Virus record (IMG/VR): IMGVR_UViG_3300046660_000488
Location: 310,001 to 374,000 of that record
Source: a virus
Direction: 5' to 3' (one strand)
Length of the DNA stretch: 64,000 bases
Shown here: positions 48,495 through 56,625 of the stretch, one piece after another
Layout: each line of letters starts with the position of its first letter
How positions within the stretch are numbered: the stretch's first letter is position 1
Position numbers and translations under genes: made by a program
Notes under the pieces: generated by a model
Seen by the model: only the letters and a program-made list of their open reading frames with translations
Database searches by the model: none
What the model was told of the DNA's origin: nothing

Positions 48495-49249
48495 TGAAAC
48501 TGGTTGAAGGTATGCGTCACGGCGATCTGGAAGACATGGTCCTCCAGATGATCAGCGTGGACGAGTACGAGAGCAAACTGGACGATTCGGCAATCGTCAT
48601 CGGCTTCTATGTCAACGACAAGGACGCGGCCGACGACCTGAACCGCTTCATCCAAAAGTCGGCGGTCGAACTGCTGGACACCGAGGTGTCTCCGGCTCCG
48701 GACCAGCACGGCTACTACATGGTCTTCGTCGAGCTTCTGAACGACATCAAGATCGTGGACAACATTGAGGCGATTTTGGCCGAGGTCTCCGCATTGGTTG
48801 CGGACGACAAGTGGCAAATGCAGGTCTACGGCATCGACAAGGTGCTCGATTTCTCGCGTAAGGTACTCAAAAATAGGTTCGATCAGCTTCGCCACGAGCC
48901 CAAAAATGACGACGACGAGCGCACCGAAAACGAGAGCCGCGTGGTCGAATTTTTGGAAAACAGCGATCTGTCAAATGCTCTCTATGAAAACGAGCATGTT
49001 GAGTTGACTTCGCTCTGCGGTAACTTTCGTGGGCTCGTTGTGAGCATGGGATCGTACGAAGACGTGATCTCGCGCAATGGGCTTGAGAATACCGCAATCT
49101 CCATGGAGTTCGCCCATATTAGCGAATGCCGGGTGTTGTCTCAAATGCTCGGAGAGAACTGGGTGCCTATGCGTATTGGTGACTACGTTTTGCTCCAGCG
49201 ACATGACACCGATGATGCCCTGTTGCTCAGAAAACCGCTGTTTTTCTAG
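48491..49249 (+). CDS. conserved T4-like phage protein (252 aa)
   Basis: ATGATG overlapping the previous stop. 252 aa with a recognisable conserved style: IGFYVNDKDAADDLNRFIQK then AVELLDTEVSPAPDQHGYYM and VFVELLND (residues about 35-95). Codon use in the last 100 residues is slightly more AT-rich. Probably acts with the 47880 product in virion assembly; function unknown. Confidence 0.7.
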   Translation: MMKLVEGMRHGDLEDMVLQMISVDEYESKLDDSAIVIGFYVNDKDAADDLNRFIQKSAVELLDTEVSPAPDQHGYYMVFVELLNDIKIVDNIEAILAEVSALVADDKWQMQVYGIDKVLDFSRKVLKNRFDQLRHEPKNDDDERTENESRVVEFLENSDLSNALYENEHVELTSLCGNFRGLVVSMGSYEDVISRNGLENTAISMEFAHISECRVLSQMLGENWVPMRIGDYVLLQRHDTDDALLLRKPLFF

Positions 49250-49355
49250 TCAATAGCGGAAATCAGTCGGCGGACCGAAAAAGCGTTTTGCACAACGTCA
49301 GCGGCTGTGCGATTGTTTCCATCGCTAAGGGGACTTTAACGTTTACGGGGTTCGG

Positions 49356-49697
49356 ATGTCTGCGTCGTTCGCGGAAATGCCTTCTGCTTCATGGAAGAAG
49401 CTTGACAATTGGAAAAAGCCGAACCTGCGTCCCTCCTTCACCGAGTTGCGTGCGGCCAAGCCCTCTTTTGAGTTCGTCGAGAAACCTGCCGTTTTCGTCA
49501 CGCTTGACGATGTCGTGCTCTTCGATATGCGCGACTGGATTCATAATCGTGTCGCCAAACACGGCGATGAAAATTGCCGCCAGTACGAAATGTACGGCCG
49601 TTTCCATGTCCGGCAGTTCGAGGTCGATTACGTCGGCGCCTCGTTCCGCTTCCTCGACATCCAAGACGCGGTTCTCTTCAAGATGTTCTGGGCCTAA
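49356..49697 (+). CDS. hypothetical phage protein (113 aa)
   Basis: ATG 49356. 113 residues, soluble, aromatic and beta-rich in its second half. No family recognised. Preceded by 106 non-coding bases with only a small GCGAT/ATCGC hairpin. Confidence 0.65.
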   Translation: MSASFAEMPSASWKKLDNWKKPNLRPSFTELRAAKPSFEFVEKPAVFVTLDDVVLFDMRDWIHNRVAKHGDENCRQYEMYGRFHVRQFEVDYVGASFRFLDIQDAVLFKMFWA

Positions 49698-49739
49698 CCC
49701 ACACAACTAGAAGAGTAATATACATCCACCTACACAGAG

Positions 49740-49771
49740 AGCCCTCGCTAAATAAAGCCGAGGGCTTTTTT
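49740..49771 (+). terminator. intrinsic terminator carrying a TAAATA box in its loop
   Basis: GCCCTCG / CGAGGGC stem with six T after it. The loop region contains GCTAAATA (49747-49754), identical to the late box of gene 20, so the hairpin can terminate one gene while the loop sequence promotes the next. Confidence 0.75.
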
Positions 49772-49773
49772 GC

Positions 49774-50052
49774 GTGGTGGTTGCTGTGGAGGGATTTCTA
49801 GGGTCGTTGATGAGTCTTTTGACAAGTGGGAAGAGCGCGGCTGACGTGCTCCCCATTGTCATGAGTCTTGTTATTTGGCATCTACTCGTCGAGCGAAAGA
49901 AGCTCATTGAAGACAACAAGAAAAAAGACGAGAAGATTGATAAAATTTTGGACGATTACTACAAGGGAAACCTGACCCTCACTGAGGCTCTGAATTCCTT
50001 GAAGCTCGTACTTTATGAAATTCGTGGCAATATTACATTTCGTCGGGACTAA
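49774..50052 (+). CDS. small membrane protein with cytoplasmic coiled coil (92 aa)
   Basis: N-terminal hydrophobic region (about 7-40, with SLVIWHLLV), then a Lys/Glu/Asp coiled-coil segment (ERKKLIEDNKKKDEKID). Three bases from the PAS gene. Start uncertain (GTG 49774; TTG 49807 or ATG 49810 possible). May anchor the PAS protein to the membrane (inference). Confidence 0.6.
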   Translation: MVVAVEGFLGSLMSLLTSGKSAADVLPIVMSLVIWHLLVERKKLIEDNKKKDEKIDKILDDYYKGNLTLTEALNSLKLVLYEIRGNITFRRD

Positions 50053-50055
50053 ACT

Positions 50056-51258
50056 ATGATCTGGCCGTTCAATTCCCGTCGCAAAGTGGATGATCGCCGT
50101 GAGCGCGACATTCTCCGCGATCTGCGCGTGTTGGAAAGCCAGCACGCGCTGCTCGAAGCTGCGACGCAAACGGCCGATGCCGCGAATGTGGTCACCAACA
50201 GCCTGCGCGCCCGTCTTCAGGACAGCATTTCGCAGTTCGAGAACACGGCCCGCATCCTGAATGACGCTTTGGTCATCTGTGACCTTGAAGGCAAGGTTCA
50301 GGCGTTCAACCCAGCCGCTGAGCGCATGTTCAATCTCCCGGCTCGTGACGCACGCGATGCCTTCGTCGGCGACCTGCTGGAATGGGGCGACACCGCGCTG
50401 ACGGACATCGAGTACGTTTGGGAGCTACTGAGCCGCCTCGAAAAGGAAGACGACGACGGCGCCACCCTCAAAGGTGTAGCGTCTAATGGCCGCACCTTCC
50501 CCATCGACGTCAACCACACGCGCTTGGATCGCTCGGACAACTCGGCCATCGTCCTGCTGGTCATCCGCGACATCACGCCATGCGCTGACATCAAGGTCTC
50601 ACTGAAGAGCTACCGGTCGATCTTCGACTCGGCGTTCGACTGCATCCTCGTCATCGACAACGACGACATCGTCGCCGCCAACCCGGTCGCCTCGGAATTC
50701 TTCGGCTACAGCGCAGAAGAGCTTCTAAGCAAGCGTCTGGACGATCTGATCGTCACTGGCCGCCACGACCTCTCCAAGGCCTTCAGCACCGGTGACGACG
50801 CCGTGGACCTGAAAGGCAAGATCGCCGATCACGACGGTCACCAGATGGAAGTCACGTTCACCACCACCACGATCTGGTGGAACGGACGCCCGGCCGCACT
50901 GGTAACGATCAAGGACACCACGAGCGTGTACGTGCGCGCGCCGCAGATCGAGAACTTGATCTGCTGCTTCAACGACAAATTCAAGATCACCTTCGTGAAC
51001 GCGGCCTTCGCCTCGTTCTACGGTCTTGGGCGCGACAAACTGGTTGGGTCGGACATCCGCGCCCTACAGCCGGAGAACGACCGCAGCGCCTTCCTGATGC
51101 ACCTGAACGGGCTGACGCCACAAACGCCGAGCCGCCGCATGCAGCTTCGCACACGCGATCATGACGGCGCCATCTGCACGCAAGTGTGGACTGACAACGC
51201 GACCTTCGACGACGATGGCGTCGAGTATCAGCGTATCGGCCACGTCACCCGCGATTAA
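50056..51258 (+). CDS. triple PAS-domain protein without output domain
   Basis: 400 aa. A short basic N-terminus and helix (residues 1-60) precede three PAS modules: about 65-165 (ILNDALVICDLEGKVQAFNP, FPIDVNHTRLD, VLLVIRDIT), 185-290 (SAFDCILVIDNDDIVAANPV, FFGYSAEELL) and 297-400 (FVNAAFASFYGLGRDKLVG). No kinase, cyclase or DNA-binding domain follows. Ligand-sensing or protein-binding is the family role, and in a phage it may interfere with host PAS-based signalling. Unusual for a phage. Confidence 0.85.
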   Translation: MIWPFNSRRKVDDRRERDILRDLRVLESQHALLEAATQTADAANVVTNSLRARLQDSISQFENTARILNDALVICDLEGKVQAFNPAAERMFNLPARDARDAFVGDLLEWGDTALTDIEYVWELLSRLEKEDDDGATLKGVASNGRTFPIDVNHTRLDRSDNSAIVLLVIRDITPCADIKVSLKSYRSIFDSAFDCILVIDNDDIVAANPVASEFFGYSAEELLSKRLDDLIVTGRHDLSKAFSTGDDAVDLKGKIADHDGHQMEVTFTTTTIWWNGRPAALVTIKDTTSVYVRAPQIENLICCFNDKFKITFVNAAFASFYGLGRDKLVGSDIRALQPENDRSAFLMHLNGLTPQTPSRRMQLRTRDHDGAICTQVWTDNATFDDDGVEYQRIGHVTRD

Positions 51259-51881
51259 TGGTGTAGGTCGCCCCACACCTTCATCAACCGATCCAGATAC
51301 GCATTATCTTCCGCCTCGTAGCGGTCGGCCGCGTCCATGTAGTGGTCGTAGAATTCCTCGTCGGTCGTCGGATAGTCCAGAGACTTGCGCTTGCGGCGCT
51401 CGACGTTCCACCAGCGATACAGGATCGCAGCTTCACTCCACGCCTTCTCCAGCGGCCCGTAGACGTCCTGACCATCGGTCTGGGCGCGTAAATCAGCGCA
51501 ATGGCGGTCGATGTTCTCGGCCGTGGCGTAGTAGCGCTCGACATGCTCGGAGAACACCTCGAAGGTGGCGTTGAGCATCCGGATGTCCGTCCCGTGCCAG
51601 CCGGGCTTCAGATAGCGCGGGCGGATGACGTGCTGCTGATGGGTGGTGCGGGATTTGACCCACCAAATCCATTTGTCCAGCGTCCGCCAGTACACGCGGC
51701 GTAAGCCCATGGGCACGGTCCGGGTGATGAACCAGCGCACCGGGAACCGGCTCTTGCGGAAACGGTCGATCCGCTTCCACTTATCGCAGGTCGCGCCCAC
51801 CGGCCCGGTCATGATCAGCCAGCCAAGACCGAACGGCTTTTTCTGCCGGACGTGCCGGGTCTTGCTGTGCATGATGTCCAT
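51255..51881 (-). CDS. hypothetical basic phage protein (208 aa)
   Basis: 208 aa, basic, Trp/Arg/Tyr-rich (LDKWIWWVKSRTTHQQ; WHGTDIRMLNATF). No transmembrane segment long enough to be sure; no known family. Converges on the PAS gene, overlapping by four bases. Confidence 0.65.
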   Translation of the reverse strand: MDIMHSKTRHVRQKKPFGLGWLIMTGPVGATCDKWKRIDRFRKSRFPVRWFITRTVPMGLRRVYWRTLDKWIWWVKSRTTHQQHVIRPRYLKPGWHGTDIRMLNATFEVFSEHVERYYATAENIDRHCADLRAQTDGQDVYGPLEKAWSEAAILYRWWNVERRKRKSLDYPTTDEEFYDHYMDAADRYEAEDNAYLDRLMKVWGDLHH

Positions 51882-51884
51882 GGG

Positions 51885-52223
51885 TCAACCCCTAAGCCAA
51901 ATCAACCAGATCGCAAACCAGACCAGCTTCGCACCATAGTGCAGGAACTGGTCGGTCTTGTAGCCGATCTTTCCTTCGCACTTGGCGAAGTCGATCAGGC
52001 CGTGAGCGACGGTCTCGGCGAGGGCCAGCCCAACCGATTGCGTCAAGACGCCGACCACCGCGCCGTGGATCAGGCTATGGGCCGACAGGATGAAGGGCCA
52101 GTGGTCCTTGCCCTGCGGCATGTTGCGGTTCTTTCCGAAGGCGACGTATTCGCTCTGGGAAGCATAGTCAGCCCAAGCGTGGCCCGCTATCAGCAGGAAC
52201 AGGGTCAGGAGTGGGGTAAACAT
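51885..52223 (-). CDS. DUF3307-like integral membrane protein
   Basis: 112 aa. Starts with a hydrophobic segment (possible signal), then HAWADYASQS, KDHWPFILSAHSLIHGAVVG, AETVAHGLIDFAKCE and DQFLHYGAKLVWF: the spaced His/Asp pattern in membrane helices of DUF3307 proteins. Role unknown; membrane localisation is confident. Confidence 0.7.
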   Translation of the reverse strand: MFTPLLTLFLLIAGHAWADYASQSEYVAFGKNRNMPQGKDHWPFILSAHSLIHGAVVGVLTQSVGLALAETVAHGLIDFAKCEGKIGYKTDQFLHYGAKLVWFAIWLIWLRG

Positions 52224-52881
52224 CGGGTTTCAACTTTCGCAATGCGTCAAGTATGGCTTTGTCCACGGCGGCTTTGTGATTGGCCTTCAAGGACTCGTAT
52301 ATTTCCTGTTCGGCTACCGAATTGTCGCCTTCCAAGGTTTCGAGAATTTCCTTCTCGATGGTGCAAGGCCCTTGGGCCGCCCGCATGCTGGCGAACGTCA
52401 TCGGTTCGCTGATCTCGACAATTTCGAAATCAGCCTCGACGATCTTCAGCTTTACGGATCGGAAAGGCGTATCTTCACCATTCGCGCCAAACCGCCCGCC
52501 ATAGGGTCCGGGTCCACCGTCCACGAACATCGCGCCCGTGGAGTCTTGGCGCCAGTCGTGGTTCCAGCGGCTGAAGATGACCTCGCCGCCGATTTCGTAG
52601 CCGTGCCATTCGTACTCGGCCGCCGACGTGGCGTCGCAGATCATCAGCTTGTCATCGTGGACGAACAGACCGAAATAGTGCTTGTGGCCTTTGCTCAGGT
52701 CCGGCTTCTTCTTGTAGAAAACCGACACCGGAGTCTGGTTCCACTGCCCATCCCGACCTTTGAGCGCGAGGTCAGCGATGTATGTGGCCTCGTAGGCTGC
52801 TTCAGCCTTGTCGATGATGATCCCGGTGTAGGGAGCGCCCTTGTTGATCCAGATAACTTCAGCCAAAGCTGCCACCATCAA
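52168..52881 (-). CDS. hypothetical phage protein (237 aa)
   Basis: 237 aa with an N-terminal weakly hydrophobic segment; rich in Gly/Trp/Tyr in the middle, acidic helical C-terminus. Overlaps the DUF3307-like gene by 56 bases, which suggests its last part or the next start may be misjudged. Unknown family. Confidence 0.65.
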   Translation of the reverse strand: MMVAALAEVIWINKGAPYTGIIIDKAEAAYEATYIADLALKGRDGQWNQTPVSVFYKKKPDLSKGHKHYFGLFVHDDKLMICDATSAAEYEWHGYEIGGEVIFSRWNHDWRQDSTGAMFVDGGPGPYGGRFGANGEDTPFRSVKLKIVEADFEIVEISEPMTFASMRAAQGPCTIEKEILETLEGDNSVAEQEIYESLKANHKAAVDKAILDALRKLKPDVYPTPDPVPADSGPRLG

Positions 52882-53089
52882 GCCTAATCGTACTACCGAG
52901 AAGCTTCTGCGTTTCGCGAAGATCGTCGGATAGAGACACGTTTCGTTGCAAAACCTGACCGATGGCGGCGACCAGATCGTTGGCCTCCGCCATCGGCAGG
53001 CGAAGCTCCTTCGAGCCGGTTCGACCGGCCTGACGGACCTTCGCTATAAAAGCATCGATTCCTTCGACGTTCAGTTTCGTAGACGACAT
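52859..53089 (-). CDS. small helical phage protein (76 aa)
   Basis: ATG 53089, five bases after the exonuclease stop. 76 residues, helical (GIDAFIAKVRQAG...ANDLVAAIGQVLQ). No known family; co-transcribed with the exonuclease. Confidence 0.6.
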   Translation of the reverse strand: MSSTKLNVEGIDAFIAKVRQAGRTGSKELRLPMAEANDLVAAIGQVLQRNVSLSDDLRETQKLLGSTIRLDGGSFG

Positions 53090-53093
53090 ATTA

Positions 53094-54323
53094 TCACGCA
53101 TACGGGGCGTTGAGATAGGCCGCATGATCCTGAGCCTCGACAATCAGGGACGGCAGGTAGTTGTCCTTGCAGAATTTCAGGAAATGGACCCCGACGCCCT
53201 GCACCTTGGGCTTTTGGACAGCCTCGAACACAACCTCCGTCATCAGGTTCTTGATCCGGTCGGGCATCTGGGTGAGGTCGATCAGCGATTCGTTGATCTT
53301 GAACTCGGAACCCACCGTAACCTTTTCCTTGATCGGATCGCCGGTCTGCGGATCGAAACCGACGATCTTGTCCCACTCCGTCTGGAAGAAATTGTTCCAG
53401 ACGTAGTCCTTGGTCTTGCGGTCTTCCCAAGCTTCGCAGATGCCCGCGCGCTTGGATGACCCCTTGTAGAAGACGCCGGGGTAGGACGAGAACACGCTGT
53501 CGCCGACGTCGCCACGGATCAGCTTCACGAACAGGGCCTTACGCCACCATTCGGGCTCGATGGTGAACGAGAATTCTTCCCGAACAAACGGCTCCGGAAC
53601 ATACGCCACCGGCTCATACGACGGCTTCTTGACCTGTTTCTTCGCTTCGGCCGCGTCGTGGCGCTCGCGTTTCTTGACTTGTTTTTCGCGGTGCTTGATC
53701 TGCCGCTCGTCTTCCGCAAGCTCGTGCTTGGTGCGGGCTTCGGCGAACGTGCCCTTGATCGACACCTTGCCGCTGTCGGGCTTGATCGCGAACACCAGTT
53801 GTTCACCGGTCTCGACGCGGAACACGCCGTCCGTGGTCAGCAGGGTGTCGTCGAGGCCGTTGTAGATTTTGACCTTGGGGGACAGCAACTGCACGAAGTC
53901 GCTGTCGCTCGACAGGATGATGTGCTCGTCGTCCGGGTGTAGGGCGATCCAGTGCGCGATCCAGTCGTCGCCTTCCACGCCATCCTTCTGGAGGACGGTG
54001 CAGCGGGTCTTGTCGTTCAGGAATTCCTGAAAGTCGTTCATGACGTGCATGAACGCGGCTTCCTCTTCCTTTTCGGCCGGGGTCGCCTCCATCTTGTCCA
54101 GCTTCCGCTTGGACTTGTACTTGGGGTAGATGTCGTAGCGCCAGCTACGGCCTTCGCAGGTGAAGACGAAGTGATCCGTCTTGAACTCGCGGTGCAGCTT
54201 CCGCAGCGAGCGGAAGATGATGGTCAGAGCCAGACCCGCCTTCGTGAAGGCGTCGCCCTGTGCGGCGTGGCGGGCGCGATAAAACAGGTTTGCGACATCA
54301 ACAATCGCGTAGCGTCTGGACAT
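53094..54323 (-). CDS. rnh: FEN-type 5'-3' exonuclease (T4 RNase H homologue)
   Basis: Removes RNA primers and 5' flaps on the lagging strand. 409 aa, longer than T4 RNase H (305). Motifs: DVANLFYRAR near 8-17, VEGDDWIAHW near 121-130, SSDSDFVQLL near 143-152 (acidic metal ligands), RGDVGDSVFSSYPG near 279-292 (H2TH region). A Lys/Glu-rich insertion of about 40 residues lies near 210-250. ATG 54323 is preferred to an upstream TTG. A strong TTGACA-N17-TAAGAT promoter with a TGGTTAACCA element lies upstream. Confidence 0.85.
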   Translation of the reverse strand: MSRRYAIVDVANLFYRARHAAQGDAFTKAGLALTIIFRSLRKLHREFKTDHFVFTCEGRSWRYDIYPKYKSKRKLDKMEATPAEKEEEAAFMHVMNDFQEFLNDKTRCTVLQKDGVEGDDWIAHWIALHPDDEHIILSSDSDFVQLLSPKVKIYNGLDDTLLTTDGVFRVETGEQLVFAIKPDSGKVSIKGTFAEARTKHELAEDERQIKHREKQVKKRERHDAAEAKKQVKKPSYEPVAYVPEPFVREEFSFTIEPEWWRKALFVKLIRGDVGDSVFSSYPGVFYKGSSKRAGICEAWEDRKTKDYVWNNFFQTEWDKIVGFDPQTGDPIKEKVTVGSEFKINESLIDLTQMPDRIKNLMTEVVFEAVQKPKVQGVGVHFLKFCKDNYLPSLIVEAQDHAAYLNAPYA

Positions 54324-54347
54324 GAATGGCCTCAAATAATGACCCCC

Positions 54348-54390
54348 ATCTTAGGAGCCAATTAGAAGCCTGTCAAATTTTGGTTAACCA
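54348..54390 (-). promoter_or_regulatory. exonuclease promoter with TGGTTAACCA palindrome
   Basis: Minus strand: TTGACA (54371-54376), 17-base spacer, TAAGAT (54348-54353). The perfect palindrome TGGTTAACCA (54381-54390) sits just upstream of the -35. Confidence 0.65.
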
Positions 54391-54393
54391 GAT

Positions 54394-54621
54394 TTAGGCC
54401 GCGAGTTTGGCCGCCTGCTGCGCGCTGATCTGGTCGTAGAATTTCGACCGCCAGTCGCCCCAGTCGCCGAAACAGCCGATGCTGATCATCACGTGTTCGG
54501 GGACGATTTCTGTGTCGAGCACGAGCGCGCTGATGCGGCGCCCGAACAGGTAGGTTTCCCTGACCAGCTTCTGAACGTTGTCGCCCGGCTTGCGAGTGAC
54601 CCTATCCTTGATCGTGATCAT
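54394..54621 (-). CDS. hypothetical phage protein (75 aa)
   Basis: ATG 54621 directly follows the T-run of the upstream terminator; the stem's AGAGGGG doubles as a ribosome site. 75 residues, mixed fold, no family. Confidence 0.6.
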   Translation of the reverse strand: MITIKDRVTRKPGDNVQKLVRETYLFGRRISALVLDTEIVPEHVMISIGCFGDWGDWRSKFYDQISAQQAAKLAA

Positions 54622-54650
54622 AAAAAATCCCCTCTGTGGAGCAGAGGGGG
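54622..54650 (-). terminator. intrinsic terminator whose stem supplies a ribosome site
   Basis: CCCCTCT/AGAGGGG stem followed by ATTTTTT on the minus strand, then ATG of the next gene. Confidence 0.75.
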
Positions 54651-54675
54651 ACTTTAGAGCAAGTTCAGGGAGAAA

Positions 54676-55008
54676 TCAAGCCTTGAGTTTGAACTGAATG
54701 GCAACCACAGAATCAGAGGCTGCTTCGATGCTGTAGCTTTCACCGAGGCCAGAGCTAAACAGCTTCAGGAGAATGGCGAACGGAATACCTTCAGCGGGGA
54801 CGAACACCGCGACGCTCACGCTGCCATTTTCGATGTAGACCGCATTGCGGCGAGCGAATTCGAGGCCCAGACGTTCGAAAACTTCCTTCGTCTTTGCCTC
54901 GATCTGTTGGTCGCGCATGGCCTCAGCTTCGGACGCTTCCGGGTCGTAGCCGTATTCGTCTGGTTCTTCGTTGATACCAGCCAATTCGATGATGCGAGAG
55001 TGATCCAT
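54676..55008 (-). CDS. hypothetical phage protein (110 aa)
   Basis: 110 aa, acidic N-terminal half (NEEPDEYGYDPEASEAEAM), then a mixed region. A GGTAAATA box ends six bases before the ATG (leaderless geometry). Unknown role. Confidence 0.65.
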   Translation of the reverse strand: MDHSRIIELAGINEEPDEYGYDPEASEAEAMRDQQIEAKTKEVFERLGLEFARRNAVYIENGSVSVAVFVPAEGIPFAILLKLFSSGLGESYSIEAASDSVVAIQFKLKA

Positions 55009-55014
55009 GGGTAC

Positions 55015-55022
55015 TATTTACC
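55015..55022 (-). promoter_or_regulatory. late-type box GGTAAATA
   Basis: Minus-strand box six bases from the ATG at 55008; it overlaps the stop region of the 55024 gene. Confidence 0.4.
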
Positions 55023-55023
55023 C

Positions 55024-55974
55024 TTAGTACCGGTAGCGGCCGTTCTGTCCGTTGTTGTAGAACCGGTTGGAGTTGAACGGGACGGGCTCGTCGTCAAACG
55101 GGATGCCAGCGTTGTCGCGGCAGACGTCCGAGAACCATTGCTCGACCAGTTCTTCATCCGTGCGGCCGATGTAGCCGTTCAGACGAAGCTCTTCGATCCA
55201 GCGCTCATTCCAGTCGAATTTGAAGAAGATGCCGTTGATGCCCTTGGAGGGGTCGAACGAGTTGTCCACGACGGCGACCCACGGCTCACCCTTGGCGGTG
55301 GCCATGGCCTTGTCGTACTCGAACTGGGTCATCTTGCCGTGCTTGAAATCGACGGTCAGGAACGCCTGTTCCTTCTCCTGATCGGTCAGATACTCGTCGA
55401 GCTTGGCCGACTCCATGTCGTAATCGTACTGGCTGATCTTGCCGTGCTTCAGCTTGGCGTCGAGCACTTCGTATTCGGTCAGGGCCGAGCCGAGATCGTA
55501 GTCGAATTCGCTGATCTTGCCGTGGTTGTAAAGGACCCGGAGGCGGTCGTTGTCCGTCTCGGCGACCGACATGTCGAAATCGAATTGGGTCAACAAGCCG
55601 TGCTTCAACTTGACCAAGCTCTGGGCATGCTCGTTCGGCGCCTGAAGCATGTCGTAGTCGTACTGGCTAATCTTGCCGTGTTTCAGGTCGATCTTGGCCT
55701 GCTGGTCGGGATCAACCTCGCCGCCGTTGGCGTACAGGGCCTTGGCCGAGTCGTAGTCCCAGTCGGCAATCTTGCCGTATTTCTTGGACACTTCGAGGAC
55801 CGCGCTCAGGTACTCGATGGATTTCTTGTTCGGGTTCGCGATCTCGGCGAGCCGCAGATCGAGGTCTTCGCCGTCGAAATAGTAGTGAGCTTCAGCTTCA
55901 TCGTACACCCGACCCACGAGCCCCCAGCTTGCCGGGAGAAGGTTGAACGGGATGAATTTGGTCTTCTTGGCCAT
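55024..55974 (-). CDS. protein with six KHGKISQYDYD-type repeats (316 aa)
   Basis: Six copies of a short motif, (L/F)KHGKIxQYDYD, start near residues 65, 97, 122, 148, 174 and 209 with 25-35 residue spacing. Each looks like a SHOCT-type helical hairpin (G-x-I-[T/S]-x-x-[E/Q]-[F/Y]-[E/D]). N-terminal 60 residues and C-terminal 80 are unrelated. No membrane segment. Possibly an oligomerising virion or regulatory protein. Co-transcribed with 55979-56449 from an ACTAAATA box. Confidence 0.75.
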   Translation of the reverse strand: MAKKTKFIPFNLLPASWGLVGRVYDEAEAHYYFDGEDLDLRLAEIANPNKKSIEYLSAVLEVSKKYGKIADWDYDSAKALYANGGEVDPDQQAKIDLKHGKISQYDYDMLQAPNEHAQSLVKLKHGLLTQFDFDMSVAETDNDRLRVLYNHGKISEFDYDLGSALTEYEVLDAKLKHGKISQYDYDMESAKLDEYLTDQEKEQAFLTVDFKHGKMTQFEYDKAMATAKGEPWVAVVDNSFDPSKGINGIFFKFDWNERWIEELRLNGYIGRTDEELVEQWFSDVCRDNAGIPFDDEPVPFNSNRFYNNGQNGRYRY

Positions 55975-55978
55975 GGGA

Positions 55979-56449
55979 TCAGTCCTGTGCGAGACGCAGG
56001 AACATGCAGAACCGGTCCCACTCGCTCTTGAGGGTTGGATTTTCGTGCACGACGTTCATGATCTTGGCGAAGTCAGTGCCGACCGTGAGGTAGTGATTGA
56101 TGATGTGGGAGATATCCATGATCGTCTGTTCGTCCGGCGGATCGCCATTGCCGGTCGAATACAGAGAGGGGACGTCGATGTCCCGAGAGTGGAGCAGAGA
56201 GCATGCTTCCTGCATGATGCCGTGACCCGCCTTCAGGTACATTAGCTCAATTGGTTGCTGTTCCATGAAATCGGAGAACCGAGCAGTCCACTGGGCATTG
56301 ATGTCCTTCTCAAGCTCAGCAAGTTGATCGCGGATGTCGGCGCGCCGTTCGCGGCGCTCATCGGTGTTGGCCGCGTCGTTGTTCTTGAGGTCTTCGCCTA
56401 CGACATCATAGATGGCGGCGACGGTGGCTTCTTCGGGGGTGTTATCCAT
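55979..56449 (-). CDS. hypothetical phage protein (156 aa)
   Basis: 156 aa, helical and acidic, no motif recognised. Starts 26 bases after an ACTAAATA box; first gene of a two-gene late-type unit with the repeat protein. Confidence 0.65.
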   Translation of the reverse strand: MDNTPEEATVAAIYDVVGEDLKNNDAANTDERRERRADIRDQLAELEKDINAQWTARFSDFMEQQPIELMYLKAGHGIMQEACSLLHSRDIDVPSLYSTGNGDPPDEQTIMDISHIINHYLTVGTDFAKIMNVVHENPTLKSEWDRFCMFLRLAQD

Positions 56450-56475
56450 GGTGTTTACTTCGAAAACTGCGAAGT

Positions 56476-56483
56476 TATTTAGT
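56476..56483 (-). promoter_or_regulatory. late-type box ACTAAATA
   Basis: Minus-strand TAAATA box before 55979-56449. Confidence 0.55.
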
Positions 56484-56493
56484 CCAAGAAGGG

Positions 56494-56522
56494 AAAAGGG
56501 CAGGCCGCAGCCTGCCCTTTTA
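56494..56522. terminator. intrinsic terminator after the gp45 operon
   Basis: AAAAGGGCAGGC / GCCTGCCCTTTT 12-bp stem with four-base loop, symmetrical. It terminates the minus-strand unit ending at 56626. The 100 bases between hold nothing I recognise. Confidence 0.85.
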
Positions 56523-56625
56523 AGTCACGGTGGGCTGTCTGGGAGACCTCCCGCCGCTGCGTGCCGCCCGCGAGTGATTTGGATCACCTCCCTTTTTGGA
56601 CGATTGCTGGGCGGCCGGTCGGTGA

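Noticed and set aside
49250-49355. Gene in the 106-base gap
   Set aside because: Frames are short or stop early; only a small GCGAT/ATCGC hairpin is visible.
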